This document shows positions 1 to 14,246 of a DNA stretch of 57,500 nucleotides, piece after piece. Under the pieces are notes generated by a model. The model was not told the origin of the DNA and made no database searches. It worked only from the letters and a program-made list of their open reading frames with translations. Origin of the DNA: Glandiceps talaboti. Taxonomy: Eukaryota; Hemichordata; Enteropneusta; Spengelidae. Location: contig NC_135567.1 of the NCBI RefSeq assembly GCF_964340395.1, positions 18,735,306 to 18,792,805 of the forward strand, written 5' to 3'. How positions within the stretch are numbered: position 1 is the first letter of the stretch; each line of letters starts with the position of its first letter. The translations under genes and the position numbers were made by a program.

Positions 1-2135
1 TAACACAAGTTTGATTAGTGAACGGATTAACACTCTCTAGCCGGCTTTGATTACATTTTTCCGGTTCGAGGTGAAAAATAGAAAATATCGCGTATTTTTA
101 CTATTTAATGCAAGTATTTCGACATTTTATTGAATGGGATCACATTTAGTAGCACTTCAGTCTAAAACTGAGCTGAAATTTCGTAAAAATTAATAAAAAG
201 AAGCAAAATCTGTTCAAATGAATTCCAGTTGACGTGTGTGTGAGTTTGACGCCTTTTCTAAACTGAAAATGTGTTAGGTGTTTTAATTTTGATTTCTAAG
301 TTCGGGCATTGAATAGTCATATTGCATTAATGTTATTTTACTTTAAGAACACGTGGTTGAATGAAAAAAATGAGGGTTTTTTAGTATTCGGGATTTGGAA
401 TAAGTCCTGATCTATCTTTGATGTGTGTAGTTCTAGAGTTTGTGAGATGAAGACTCGGGGAGCGCGGGTTGTTTGTTAATGTCATGTTACTCGCCGTTTA
501 CTTGTTTGTTTTACTATCTCTAAACACAATGAAATCATTAAACAAATCGTGAATAAACTATAAATTTGTATCTGAATATTTGGATGGAGTTTGAAAGCTT
601 GGTTGAAACATTGAATGCGTTAAACAAAGGAGCAATTATGAAATCAATGAATGGGTAATAATTCAATTTAAGTAAAGCATTTCACACCAACAAATTATCA
701 CCGTTGTCAATATATCTTTAACATTACAATTCTGATCAAAGGTACCGTGACGCTCCTACCTAACTCTTCCATGTCATTCCATTTATTCGTTTTTCTGGTT
801 GGACTGTTTCACGGAATTATTTAAAATCGATTATGATTCACATTTGTCAAATCTGTCCACCCTCTACTCACCACGGATGATACTCTAACTGTTAGTGTAA
901 CGTAGCCAGCCTCGCATTAATCAAAGCCCCGTTTTATGTAAAAGCCGTCCATCATTTCTGTTTGTTTTTCCCGTTTCTTGAACTTTTGTCCAAAAAGATA
1001 GCGGTGTGCTCTCGATAATTACGTTTTCGTTCAGTGAATGTCCTGGTATAATAGTTGTACAGCGAACAGGTTCGTAGTCGTGTGGAAAACCCAACTTTCG
1101 AAAAAGTATAAAGAAAAACATTCGATAAAATATTACTATTTGTTTAGTGTATACAGTTCTACGACAGCTTTGGCAGAAAGCCGTGCGAATGTTTGTACGC
1201 GGCAACTAGTCGTCGAGCCGTGGTAGCGGTGTATTGGAGAATGTCGGTACGCGGTCAAGAAAAGGGGTAGAATTGATTCGACACGCAGACTTTGTAGAAA
1301 TTCTATTGAATTGCGTGTAGGGTCATGCAACATCAGCGAGTCTTTATACTAACCGCATTGTTGCTTTTGTCCAACGTGATAAGAACGTCTTTTCATTCTG
1401 TGACTAAGGACAGGAGCTAGTATTCACCCAGTAGATAGAACGTTTACACACTGGCTATTTTAACGTGGTAATGTGAAACATCCCCTTCAAAGCGGCGACA
1501 CTACTGTCATTACCATCCAAGAATGTGTCCATTTGGTGATGTCATCTTCCGCGTTTTTGCAAAAACTTATTAAAAGAGATAGTAACGAGATATCCTGGTT
1601 TGGTTAAAAAGAAAGTTCTTTAAGAAAGTCAAATTATTTGAGAACACGTTTCCCGGTCTTTCATTTCGGTGTATAAGGAGTGGGGGTGTCTTAATCATCG
1701 CAAATGACCATGGCACGTCCTATTCAATGGTTATTACCGGATAACAGATCCGAAAATCATCCCTTTTCCTCGGTCTGGTGGGTTTCAACATCGTCCCCTG
1801 TTGTCAAAGCGTTCCTTTGACAAACATATGTAAACAAATATTATATGGCGGTCATAAGACATTTGGAAAGGTGATACAATTTATTGAAAAAAGATTAAAC
1901 ATCGACAGTCGAAATAGACACCGCGATTCGTCCCTATCTCCAATATTTGTTTCATAGTTTTTGGCGGGAAGGAACATGGACAATATAGATTACATCGATG
2001 TCAGATCTAATCAGAAAAAAGTAGAATGTAAAAACGACATAACAGTGACTGACAACATAAATAAACATATCATATGTTGTATCGATATTTGTATACACAT
2101 ACATGTAACATACATATACAAATATAAGTAGAACT

Positions 2136-2424
2136 TACATACCTACATACATACATACATACATACATACATACATACATACATACATACATACATACAT
2201 ACATACATACATTCATGCACGCACGCACGCACGCACGCACACACATATATACATACATACACACATACATACATACACACACACACATACATACATACAT
2301 ACATACATACATACATACATACATACATACATACATACATACATACATACATACATACATACATACATACATACATTCATTCATACATCAGTCCATCTAT
2401 ACAGACAGACAGACAGACAACCAA
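2136..2424. repeat. (ACAT)n / (ACGC)n / (ACAG)n compound microsatellite
   Basis: Two long (ACAT)n blocks (about 2136-2212 and 2280-2374) are separated by a (GCAC)n and (AC)n interval, and end in a short (ACAG)n run near 2400-2418. Long stop-free frames in all phases here are artefacts of the tetranucleotide. Confidence 0.95.
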
Positions 2425-2909
2425 CCAACCAAAAGAACGAAACATTTAGCAAACAAGAATAACATACCACATGGGACAAAAATCGGTGAGAATAGTTGGA
2501 AACCTAGTAGGGTACTTAAGGCAAACGCAATAGTATATTGAAATACGTAATGAAATAATCGAGTAAAGAAACAGTTAAACAAACAAACAAACAAGTTGGC
2601 CTTGCTAGTAAATTGTTTTGTGACGATAAAACAGAACGTAGATCTCATTGATTTCTGAGGGTAGGTTGGTAAAAACTGTTATCAGTGCAGCCATTGAGAA
2701 GGCATATGCATCAACAACGATATGAACGTTTGACGACCGGCCCACCTGTTTACGGCACACGGGTGTCACCCATTAACGACAATCGCCGGCTTTATGGCAT
2801 AAACTCAGAATCGTTTATGAAATAATGATTATTACTAAATTACTATTGTAAACCAGACCATTATTAAATAAATCGAATGTCGTGTAAGAGTAGCAGACGA
2901 TAGACTGAA

Positions 2910-3960
2910 AATTTGGCGCTATTTGCTGTCACTGAACTTCTAGCATTCAAATTTGAAATAATTCTTTATATTTTGGCGCTTAAATACAAAAATAGAAATA
3001 GTTAAGATTTTTTGTAACAGTTTGGCTAATTTTTTGAGTTTTTGATTTAAATCTTGCCTGACGAAGACAACTGTGATCGGCACTCTCTTTACCACGATTA
3101 CTTACCAACTTCTCACAACTATTCAAAATCAATTATTTCGACATTTTATCACGAACCTTTGACCACCGTGTAGTGTAATTTCAAAACATTGTCGTGTTAC
3201 ATTATTTTTTTCTATCCGATTTAGTCAAATATTCTGTTTTTATAAAGTAAAAAGAGGAATTTTCAAGAATTTCGCAAATTGCGTAAAATTTGTCCAAACC
3301 AAGGGAATGGGTTTTCTTAAACATCTTCACATTTTCTGTTTCTCAAGTATTTTATCAGTGTGATACATGAACTGTAAGCTTATGTGATTAACTTCAAAAC
3401 ACATTTCATGAAAATATATAAATATTTGCTTGTGAGTTATGTTTACACTAAAATTTTAGCGCCAAATCACACTTCTTTCTTAGTTTTAAAGTTTTGATCT
3501 AAAATGGAAGTGATACCTGCCAAAAATTACAAAATCACTAAAAAAAATGTATTTTGTGAGTTATTTCCAAATTTGACTATATTTTCACTAACTGGTTTGC
3601 ACCTATCCACATATACGTTATTGGTAGTGTTAAGGTCTGTCTAAAACTCGTAGAATAAAAAAAACTGAGTTGCCAATAACTGTTATCTCTTTATTTGACG
3701 ATATTTTACACAAAAACTTTGACGCCAAATCGCCAACATTTCTCAGTTTTAAGGTTTAATCACTTGATATCTGCAAAATATTTGGCTAACTTAAATTACT
3801 TGTTTCATCATTTTCCCGGCCTCTATTTTAGCACATTTCCTAAGACTTTCTAAGTTTTAATACTTATGTCCAAAATAAAAGCGACATCTGCCAAAAAATT
3901 CATTAAAACGAATAAATTGTGATAAATTTATTTTGTTTGGAAATGTTTGGTGATCCGAAG
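2910..3960. repeat. Degenerate TTTGGCGCTAAAT-type repeat field
   Basis: The word TTTGGCGC or its complement recurs near 2912, 2972, 3458, 3720 and 3740, usually next to phrases such as GATCTAAAATGGAAGTG or GTCCAAAATAAAAGCGAC. The units are too diverged for a clean period. They look like an old, decayed repeat family. Confidence 0.45.
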
Positions 3961-5769
3961 GTCTGTCAATATTAACATACAGTCGGTCGATGAAAATAAT
4001 AATTATAGTTTGCTATCGTCTGCAACATATACGGGTTGGGAAATTTGATCAAACGACCTCTGAACTCCGAAAGTTGAATTATATCAGCCGTTCGAATTTT
4101 TTCTACATCTAAGTCTGCGTTTTTAGGTCCTTCTATATCCTTTCAAATAAGTAGTCGATTTTATCTCAAAGTTGTGTGTGTTAATTAAAAATGTTCGCGC
4201 TAGCTTTATATCTGCAGTCAACTGTGGTTTTCACGTTCGGACCAAAACATATCGCACAGTCATTTCAAGTTTGACCGTTCCAGTATAGAGTATACGTCGA
4301 TCGCTGGCATTATTATTTAGTAGCGGAACACTATCATACAGTTATCATATTAACAACAACAGCAACAACATTTACGGCAAAAACTGCAACAGCATCACAA
4401 AATGAAGTCAACTTCTCGTCCGCAGCTACCGTGTTCAAGAGCCTCTTAATGGCAAATATCAACAGTGTACTAGATTTTCCGTCACAAATATTATACTCCT
4501 TTACTCTACACTTACGCTGTTCTCTAAATTTATTTTCCTTCCCTTTTTTGTAATTTAAAATAAAATTTTAATGAAAGAAATTTCTGTGATTGAATCTAGA
4601 GTGTGAGATCCTCACATTGCGTGATTTTAACTTAACAGAATATTGCTGGAAATCAGAGTTGGGATTTTATGAATTATTAGGAAATTCCTCTAAATTTGAC
4701 CATTTTTACTCGATATTGAGACACTAGTACATTGAATATGAATAATTTTATGACCTGCATATAAAATAAAATGGCGTACTTCCAGAAAGTACAAAATTGT
4801 TGCGACGATTTTGGCGGGGAAATGATTCAGTCGAAGTAGGCGCTACTTGTACGGCAAGAGCGAGCGCACAATGATCGCACTCAGACTATAATAACTATAA
4901 ATTGTCAATACCACACTGTATAATCGAAACAATTAGATTTATTTTTTGATAAAATTCTCAAACAGTGAAACAAGTATAGATCAAGTATCTCAATTGTTTG
5001 AGTTTAGTCTGTGGGTAGCTTACCTATAATTACTTTTCAAATGAATACAATCATGATCTTTAAACGCTGGTGAAAAGCCTTATTGACTCAATGGCGATGG
5101 AACAGCTCGGCTTGGCCATATGGTAACCGATAAAGGTTCCATTATATACATAATCCCTGTAGGCGATTATATTCTCTCACCCTCATTTTTACATTTTGTG
5201 TTTGTTTCGCTTTGTTTCTTTTTGATATTTTTGACGGAATAGTAGCCTACAGTCGTTCAAGGCATATAACAGAGACAGCGTGACCAAAAATATGGAGTAG
5301 AAGCCTTTCCCCTTCCCTTTTCAAGTTGTCGTCTGCGTTTGAGCTGAAATATAGACAAATTTCTGACGACATTTTTTTTCGCGCGCTCAGTCCACAAGAC
5401 TAACTTTGGCTGTGTGCCTGTTGGATAAGTGACGCGATAAACGGTACTCTATTTTCCAGCACTTTCCACTTGATTTACCCTAAAATAATATTCCCATTTG
5501 AGAATTTATTTCATAAATTCATAATCACCTACCTATTGGCCATTTTGGAGTGATTTCTCGTCTGCTTAATTTAATTGATTGATTGACATTACTCTTAGTG
5601 GATTTGTTCCAGATACAAATACACATTTGATGTCAAATATAAGTATGAAAATTCAGAAAGTCACAATTTTTGGCTGAATTTGTATTTATTTCTCATTGAT
5701 TCGAACGGATGAGTGAAAACAGAGGAGGTCTGCATTGGGAAGGACGGGAAGGTGATATATTGAGTAGGG

Positions 5770-6158
<389 letters not shown>

Positions 6159-6913
6159 GAAACAAACTAATAGGTACAATCGGAGAGAGACACGAACATA
6201 GGGGTGGGCAAATTATTGTTTTTCTCTTCTGATGGTCAGTATGGGTCAGACAATACATAGATAATTTGTGTTATAGGTCGAAGGATGGTCTATTTTCATA
6301 CATCGTGCACATACTATACACTTAAATAACCCACATGTTACAAAATTTACTTCATCATAAATAAACTCAAATAATCTATTCTGTTGCCTGTGATCTTGAA
6401 AATGACTAAATACATTTCAAGAATTATCATTTGCTTCTCAGTTCGTGTTAAATGTTCGCATTATTAAAATTCGCTACAGTATTTACACGATGTATATTTA
6501 CTGCTCTAAAGAGTGCGTTTCATCTACCCTCACAAATTGTTACCGATAACAGTATTTCAACTAGTGGCTATTTAGGGATTAATTTATGCACGGAGACTGC
6601 TTCTTTTTCTGGTATACGAATAACAGATGAATAAAGTTGAGAAAATGCGGGTTATTGGAGTGATATTTTTGTATATTTTTTCACCAGGCCATTGAAGGGG
6701 TACATCATATGCAGATTATCATTGCATTGTGTGTTTTCAAAAAGACACACGATATCTTTTTTAACTCCTCTATTTCAAAAGCTCTTCTCTGATTTGCATT
6801 TTTTGTAAATTGTGGATTCAAGGCACACTGATAAAATGTCACTTCATTCTCTTTTAAATTTTGTAGTTTTCAGTACAAAATAGAGTGACTTGTTAGATAG
6901 GAGAATGGTTGTT

Positions 6914-7035
6914 AAGTAACAGAAATTTTGACGACCTTTTTATTTTGACGACATTTGAATTTTGACTTTTTGATTTTGACGACTTGTTAATTATGACATT
7001 TCAATTTTGACGACACTCGAATTTTGGCGACAATT
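6914..7035. repeat. Short-period repeat of ATTTTGACGACATTT
   Basis: The phrase ATTTTGACGAC is repeated at least five times at irregular spacing of about 16-27 bp, with small substitutions (TTGGCGAC in the last copy). It looks like a degenerate minisatellite. I see no coding potential. Confidence 0.6.
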
Positions 7036-7152
7036 GGCTTGTATATCCAAAGAGATACACTATACGCGTGTGTGTTAATACAATGGAACCCAAATATTTT
7101 TATTCTGACTACGAAACAATTCAACTGTTTCCATAATTAAGACAAAATGAGG

Positions 7153-7366
<214 letters not shown>

Positions 7367-9385
7367 AGAATTAATATTTGAATTGATTTCGTTTCGGGAA
7401 AGTGATTTAATTTCTATCACCGTTATACCGTTTTGAAAATTATGTATCATTTTCGTCAAATAAAGCCGCGAGTGAGTGGAGGGATCTAAAACAATAACAG
7501 TGGAGTGGAGGCCTGGGGTACAAAAAGACAAAGGTACATGGGGAGGAGGAAACATACATACAAAGGTACAGAAAGAGATTGAGATATCATTGGAACCAAT
7601 TGAGGGACAAAGTTTTCTGATTTTTGCTCCTTTTTAGGAATTATACCCCACTGTAGTCAAAGCTTCATTGACCATACGTCATGCACATGTCTATAACTAA
7701 TTTATTCATAATTAATTGGCAATCGTGCATCTTCGTCTAATTTGGTAAACAGTACAATGGGGTATACCGGCATTAAAATTACAGGTCGGGCCAAAATTCT
7801 GCAGTTTGCTCATGCAGTTTACGCCATAGCCAATTATTCTGAAATTCGTAGTTTGGTGTTTGTGTCGTGGCCACATTGGAGAAAAAGTGCTGGTATTAAG
7901 TTAAGGCCAATACAACAAGTGCATCCATAAATTTTTTTCTCCCACTCCAAACAAGCATATGGAAGATATCATCAACTCTAATTTATTTTGTAAAGTTAGT
8001 CTAAATATTCTCCAACCTATGCGTGATTATTCCCTCACTTTGTTTAATATTTGAATGTAAAAATCTGACACGAACCTTCGGCGATTCGGTGAGAATTTCA
8101 CTTTGAGGACTTTCATATTGCTTATTCAGTTGCTGTAACTAAATAAAGGATAGAAACTGGAATATTTTCGGATGCTCATTTCTCTAGTATTTCGTATTCA
8201 TTGTTACCACGATTTATATGAAAATAATGATTTTAGAAAATAATAAAAAATGTCAAATTAGAGTACAATCTTACAATTTGAAAGTGTATTAATAAACAAC
8301 TTTGAATTCAAAAATTAAACTAAACTAAACCGAACTAAACCAAACCAAACACATTTGTTATGTGGTTCCCAATTGGTAGTTAACTCAGACTACAGTAAAT
8401 TTTGAATTGCGGTTTCTGTGATTAAACAAGGTGAATAGAACGGCTCTCCGTGAACGCGCCAGCACGTGTTGACCGTCAGCCGATAACATAAAACATTCCC
8501 GCCAAAAAATATGGATTAATTTTCGGTTGCTGTAAAAATTTTATTGCATATTTCGAAAATTTTGGTCAAAAAATGTAGAATATAATAAATATGAATTGGT
8601 ATGGATTACACCACGACTGATTATTAGTTTTCATTAACGAAATATGACAAAGATCCGGGTACTACAGGGAGCCTAGCGGAGAGAGGCGGCAACCGTCGGT
8701 CACGTTTTGTAGCATATGATCGTACGTGGTAGAACAAGTAAACACGACAAAATGGTAACTTAACCATAGCGACTGATGTTTTTACTGGGCGGGAGATCTA
8801 CCTGCATATTTTGTAGACGTGCTCCATATCTCATATAGTGATGAACGGATTATTATGAATGTTTGCTATCTGGGACTCGAAAACAAAATAGTCATGTCAG
8901 GACCAGGAATCGAGTTGCTAAACCAGCATTTGAACCCAGACTGAATTAGGAAGTCGATTCTCTAAACCATTGTTAAAATCTAGACAGAATTAGGAAGTTG
9001 ACCCGTCTGTGCATCCAGGCAACTCCAAAATCAAGCTTGACCCTACAGTTTATGAAATATTATGGGATATCCACCAAAACACATTTACGTGTTCACTAGT
9101 GACCGAGTTGTTTGCCTTTAAATTATTTGAACATGATAAAAGTTCGTCAATATTTTGGGACAGATCATTTTTTAGACTTGAATAGTAGAAAATACACCCG
9201 CACCCAAGACACGTGTCTATAAACTGATTTATAGCAGCTAGCTGTCAGATGCGAAAAAATATGTAATAGAATATCTCGGTGGTGACGGTTGCCGGTAAAG
9301 GGTGTGCGGCACGTTTTGCGACAATACATTGATGGCAATCTTACATTTTATTTATCCGTTGTATTTTATTGTTATTTATCTATAG

Positions 9386-10275
9386 GTGACAACTCACTTG
9401 ATCAGCCAAGAAGGTATAGGACAGCTTTCACCAGAGAACAGTTAAATAAACTCGAAAAGGAATTTTTGCGGGAAAATTATGTCTCCCGACCGAAAAGATG
9501 CGAACTAGCAGCAGCACTGAATCTACCGGAAACAACGATAAAGGTTAGTTTGCTTGATACTTCTCTCCTCATGGAATTGTCTTTGTTTATCTGTAAGGCT
9601 AGTCATTTCGACAACACTGTAGTTGCTTGGGCCATGGAGGTATAAGGGGAGATATACACCTCCATGGTTGGGCGGATTGGACGGGAAGGAGGGGTGTAAA
9701 TTGGCAGTTAGTACTGACAAAAATGTACTTCAAAATTTGAATATATTACACATTTTTTTCTATTTTAGGTATGGTTTCAAAATAGGAGGATGAAGGACAA
9801 ACGCCAGCGAATGGCACTAGCCTGGCCTCACCCTGCCGATCCAAGTTTCTACACATTCATGCTCAACGCCTCACGGTTCGGATATCCCGGCATGCCGCTT
9901 CCGTACTATCCACCGAGTATGACGTCATTTCCGACTGCATCTCCTCCACCACCTCCTTCACCAGCCGCTATGTACAGCAACTATGCCATGCATCTACGAA
10001 ACAGAGCCGACTTTCTCCGAAGTATTTCTCATCCCTACGCTCGACTAGGTGGCTCTGTCGATCTTCTACACCGTAACGGAGCAACTCCGTATCCTAGGTT
10101 ACCAGGAGCTTTGCCAACACCATGTTCTTGTCCATATGGTATCCTCTGCACGCGCACACATCAACAGTCATCCCCATGTGCAACAGACTGTCATACGACA
10201 CCCACCCCTCTGTCGAGAGAACCAACGGAGACACCTCTTTCTAGTTCTACAGCAAGTGGTCATTTCTCAGCTTAA
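9386..10275 (+). CDS. evx: Even-skipped/Evx homeobox protein, exons 2-3 (partial)
   Basis: Sequence-specific transcription factor of the Evx/Eve family, which acts in the nucleus in axial, posterior and neural patterning. Two coding exons are clear: 9386-9543 (acceptor TATAG, donor AAG/GTTAGT) and 9769-10275 (acceptor TTTTAG, stop TAA). Joined in phase they give an Eve-class homeodomain beginning [19 protein letters not shown], with the helix-3 core [13 protein letters not shown]. The intron splits the homeodomain just before the WFQN core (residues 46/47), as in known Evx genes. Behind the domain come the family motif [13 protein letters not shown], a proline-rich stretch, and a CSC motif near the C-terminus. 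Exon 2 needs one base from exon 1 (phase 1). I could not find exon 1 upstream within 9.4 kb; a phase-compatible exon lies downstream at 14027-14246. The identification is secure; the N-terminus is missing. Confidence 0.95.
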
Positions 10276-10394
10276 CAGCCAACTTGAACTTACTTCCTTC
10301 CTTGTAAATAATATTGTTACCATAGAAACGACAAAAATTGCTGTCATATGTAGATAGTTTTTTTTGATTAAAACAAAATCAGAAACAGAATCAA

Positions 10395-10400
10395 AATAAA
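10395..10400 (+). terminator. Polyadenylation signal of evx
   Basis: AATAAA lies 120 bp after the evx stop codon, on the same strand, in AT-rich DNA. It is the first canonical hexamer after the stop. Confidence 0.6.
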
Positions 10401-10669
10401 GATACCTCACCAAGGAACAGTATTTAGAGTTTTAAGAACTGTTATGGAATGTTTACTGTCAACAAGCTATTAAATCTGATAAAAAATGAACATTACTTTT
10501 GGAAAATGACATTACCCAATCAACAGACAGTACTGGAATCAATCCCAGCATGCTCAGATGCAAAGAATTGTGGGATTGTTTGTAGGCATAATTACGCCAA
10601 GTATGACGTGATTACATGAATAATTCTGATCCACAAGGGAGGAGTTAGTCAAGAATAAATATGCCCCAT

Positions 10670-10736
10670 AATGCTTTACATTTCCCATACTACATCATTC
10701 AAGATGGCGGGTTTGCAAGTTACCCTCGTTATGGAG
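10670..10736 (+). repeat. Dispersed repeat copy with AAGATGGCGGGTTTGCAAGTT core
   Basis: A block with TTTCCCATACTACATCATTC followed by AAGATGGCGGGTTTGCAAG is matched at about 28488-28532. The two copies share TTTCCCAT, ATTCAA and TGGCGGGTTTGCAAGTT, and both contain a YY1-like ATGGCGG word. This is probably a small non-coding mobile element of unknown type. Confidence 0.55.
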
Positions 10737-11924
10737 TGACGTCATTGGTAGCTAATAACAAAAATTACGATTATTAGCTGTAACTACCATATTAACTTTA
10801 ATTTTTGTACATCACTGCTATCTTGCAATTTCGAAATCTTCAACGCATGACAAAACAGTTTATTTTATTTAGTCAAATTTATTTTTGTTGATTTTTTGTT
10901 GTTTATTGTAATCTTCCCATGATAGTCAAAAAGCTATGAACTCGACTCATCGTCGAGAGTTCTCATCTCACCATTGTACAGTCGTCAGAATAACACAGGG
11001 CGATAACAGGCGATAACAAAAATTAAAATCACATCGAAGACTGTTGGGGTTTAGAGCATGACAAGAAAGACTGTTTTGGCGCCAAATAATTTGTTAAGCT
11101 GACTTGTCAAAATGTTCAAAATCGAAATTTGCAATTAACCATAAATTTGAAATTTTGAAGACTGATTTTTAATGAGCCTTTTCGTTGTAAACGTCACCAA
11201 AGAGAATAATCTGGCAAAAGGACCGGAAATGGTTTGGCCAAACCTGATTAGTTAGCCTTCTTCTTATTGGATGTGTTGTAAGAAGTGTTGTAATTGGTCG
11301 CCAGTGTTCTCGACAAAGGGATAAACGACTTATCAAAATCAATCTCATGTTGATATGAAGATCAGTGAGTTTGATAATATGTAGGGAATGCATTCTCTTT
11401 TCAGAACACTCTGGAGAATGAGCGAACGACACTATAGCAAACCTAGCATTTCCCTCCAAAATGACCTAAACATTTCCTGCAAGTTTTTGGCGGCTTGTAT
11501 CTAGTTCATTTTGGTCAAAAATTATAAAAACATTTGTAATGTATTCATTTCTGTCTTTTTTCGTTCACTGTGAACAATATTCAGACAATAGCGATTGATA
11601 AATATAACATTGATTTTGGATTCATAAGCAAAACAAACCAGGACAAAATATTAAATAGTAAAAATAGGCCTCCAGGGTTGTCGTCAGAAATGGCATAGAT
11701 TAGCTGCTAATTGACTGAGAAATATTCACATGTCTACGTATGATGTCCAAAATATTATTTGTTTCATTTTATTATGATGGGTTCAGTCATTGTATATAAT
11801 TTATTTGAATATTGAATTAAATGACAGTCTACTTTAGCTAAAACACACAAACTGTGATTGGATTTTTTACTTTCTTCGAAACTTTATTTTATTGTCATTT
11901 TATAAGAAACTATGATTATACAGC

Positions 11925-12265
11925 ACTAAATACTTTACTTACCCCTTCCCCTACATATGTCAATACACTTTGTAGTGCCTCCTTACCCCACCTATATGTA
12001 CACTTTGGACTAGTACCCCCTCCCCCACCTATAGCCATACACGTTGTACTTACCCCTCCCACCTATATCATTACTGTACTTACCCTAATCCCCTACCTGT
12101 ATCAATTTTTCGGCGGGAAAGTAAACCCTGGTAATTATGAGTGAACACATTATTTTTCTCCCAACATGTTATTATAACGTGTCACATCGCTAGGAAGAAT
12201 ACCATTTTTTTCGGGGGGGGGGTAGTAAACTCTGGTAACTATGAGTGAACACGTAACTTTTTGTT
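11925..12265. repeat. Degenerate 45-50 bp minisatellite plus 100-bp-spaced duplication
   Basis: From 11925 to 12110 a unit with ACTTACCCCTCCC-ACCTATAT recurs about four times. Next to it, the block GTAAACCCTGGTAATTATG is repeated with changes about 100 bp later (12121-12160 and 12226-12262), in both cases followed by AGTGAACAC. No coding potential. Confidence 0.6.
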
Positions 12266-12734
12266 TACATTCAAGAGCTCAAAGACGTTGAGAAAATAAC
12301 AAAAACAAACACTAACATAGAATGAAACATTTTTATTCGTGTAATTCCACATTTGGTTTCGGTATTGTTTCGAACTAGGTTTTCATGAGGTGAAAATGTA
12401 ACTGTATTGTTCGTCGATTAATAGCTGAACACATCGTTCATCTCAAAACTTTTCCCGCCAAATATTTGTTGTTGTTTAAAAAAAAATATTCTGTAAATCA
12501 TACATTTGTTTTAGACCCAAACTAAATAATTATGCCCTTAATGTTTGAGTTTTGGGTTCAAAATAATGACATCCACCAACAATACTAATAAAAGTGTGAA
12601 AGAAAATGTGGTCTTTTTCAATATTTTTATCGGCGCCACGCTCACCTCGTATTGGCGGGTTAAAGTCAGTAACGATGGTGTAGTTGGATTCAAGTCTGTC
12701 ACGTGCACGGTGTAGTACAAGTAATGATTATAAT

Positions 12735-12990
12735 ACAGTCATTTTATATACTAGCGCTTCAAAGACTGTACTCTAAGCGCTTTACAATTATTACCCCTGA
12801 CACACGTACCTATAACGACACAACTCCACAGGGAGCATACAATCCTTTGCTGTCCCCGTAAGCCTTTGTAGGCGCATAAGATTAAAGCATTCACATCACA
12901 ACTTCTATCCTACCAGGTCCCCAATTATACAGCTGGGTGGACTGAGCCACAATCGTGGTTCCAACCTTGCCCAAGGACTTTAGACATTGA
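12735..12990 (-). mobile_element. CORE-SINE copy, 5'-truncated
   Basis: Read on the minus strand, this matches the SINE at 50.4-50.8 kb. It has a CORE-type block with GTCCTTGGGCAAG and CTGTATAATTGGGGACCTGG, then a spacer, then the LINE-like 3' tail TAATAATTGTAAAGCGCTT. The tRNA-like head is absent, so the copy is truncated at about 12985. Non-autonomous and non-coding. It lies between evx and the candidate exon at 14.0 kb. Confidence 0.8.
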
Positions 12991-13036
12991 GACATAAATA
13001 ACAACATCTAGGCCATTTTCACTGTTTCTGTCCATC

Positions 13037-13083
13037 CATCCGTCTGTCCGTCTGTATGTCTGTGTCCTTCCGTCCATCTGTCC

Positions 13084-13127
<44 letters not shown>
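13037..13127. repeat. (TCTG)n microsatellite
   Basis: Imperfect CCGTCTGT-type repeats lead into about 12 perfect TCTG units (13078-13127). Confidence 0.95.
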
Positions 13128-13129
<2 letters not shown>

Positions 13130-13429
13130 GTGATTCTGCATATGACTCTATCTATGACTTCTGTTCTCTCGAGCTCGGTCTGTCACTCTCTCTGATCTGT
13201 CAGTATTTATGAAAAAAGCAACGTTTCTAATCCCATTGATATAGTGCTTTTTATTGACTACAAGTAGAAAATACTATCTGTCTTCAGAATGAGGCGTACT
13301 GAATTACGTAATTTTTTTGCGTAAAAAATTTCAATAAATCTGGGATGTGATTGGTCGTCTAAGCTGTGACATACTATCATGCTACAACAAATATATATAT
13401 ATGTCTGTATGTGTCTGCGTGTGTGTCTA

Positions 13430-13485
13430 TGTATGTATGTATGTATGTATGTATGTATGTATGTATGTATGTATGTATGTATGTG

Positions 13486-13517
<32 letters not shown>

Positions 13518-13665
13518 TGTATGTATGTATGTATGTATGTATGTGTGTGTATGTATGTATGTATGTATGCATATGTATGTATGTATGTATGTGTGTGTAT
13601 GTATGTATGTATGTATGTATGTATGCATATGTGTGTATGTATGTATGTGTGTGTGTGTGTGTGTC
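13430..13665. repeat. (ATGT)n microsatellite with (GT)n
   Basis: Several (ATGT)n blocks are interrupted by GTGTGT or GCATATG words and end in (GT)n. Open frames encoding MYVC or HTYI periodic peptides here are spurious. Confidence 0.95.
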
Positions 13666-14026
13666 GATGACCTATGACGTTTACATTAATGGGAAGGCGA
13701 AAGTTATATTATTCACTTTGTTTTGGAGAACATTTCATTGCGGTGAGTTTGGTAGCGACTATCTACAGTTTTGTAAAATATACGGGTATTCTAACAAAGA
13801 AACCCTACAGCCGTGTCCCAAAAAAACCTGTCTATTTTCAAAGAATCGTGTCAAAGTTATTATCCGATCATGAAACTGAGATGGAGATTTCAGCCATTCC
13901 ACTATTAAACGCGACCCTGTGTATCTGCCAGGTCAATCATGATTGATTCGGCGAGTCATGTGACCAAAAATTTGAGGAAAAAATAACTGAATACAGAGTA
14001 AAACAAAAAGTGGAACACGTGAATGT

Positions 14027-14246
14027 ATGTCTCCTTACGGACTAAGTGTTGATTTTGCGAGTGGGTATGATAGTATGGTAAGCGGTGTCCGGTCGTTACA
14101 GAAATTTATCGCAAATTGCCGCGGGCGAAATTGTAACGACATTTTCCTTGAAAGTACATTAGTACCTCGAGATGAGTCGATTAACGAGGGCGACAACAGA
14201 TATGGTGGGACATCAAGTCAATCTGCGAATGTTAGACAAGACAATG
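14027..14246 (+). CDS. Candidate first coding exon, unknown gene or displaced Evx exon 1
   Basis: An open frame starts with ATG at 14027 (an out-of-frame ATG sits 4 bp before it) and runs 73 codons plus one base to a good donor, AATG/GTAAGTT. The predicted protein is mixed-composition and not low-complexity, beginning MSPYGLSVDFASGYDSM and ending SANVRQDNG. It ends in phase 1, exactly what evx exon 2 at 9386 requires; the joined reading would be [20 protein letters not shown]. But it lies 3.8 kb downstream of evx on the same strand. It could be exon 1 of a tandem Evx paralogue, a misplaced exon, or part of an unrelated gene. A second donor at 14077/14078 (ATG/GTAAGC, phase 0) would instead suit the candidate exon at 16818. 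Not recognised as any family. Confidence 0.4.

Noticed and set aside
9289-9385. Extension of Evx exon 2 upstream to the ATG at 9289
   Set aside because: The stretch has intron-like hydrophobic translation and ends in a clear acceptor (TATAG); the Evx homology starts after it.
11169-11459. 96-codon minus-strand frame
   Set aside because: No recognisable domain or context; composition fits translated non-coding DNA.
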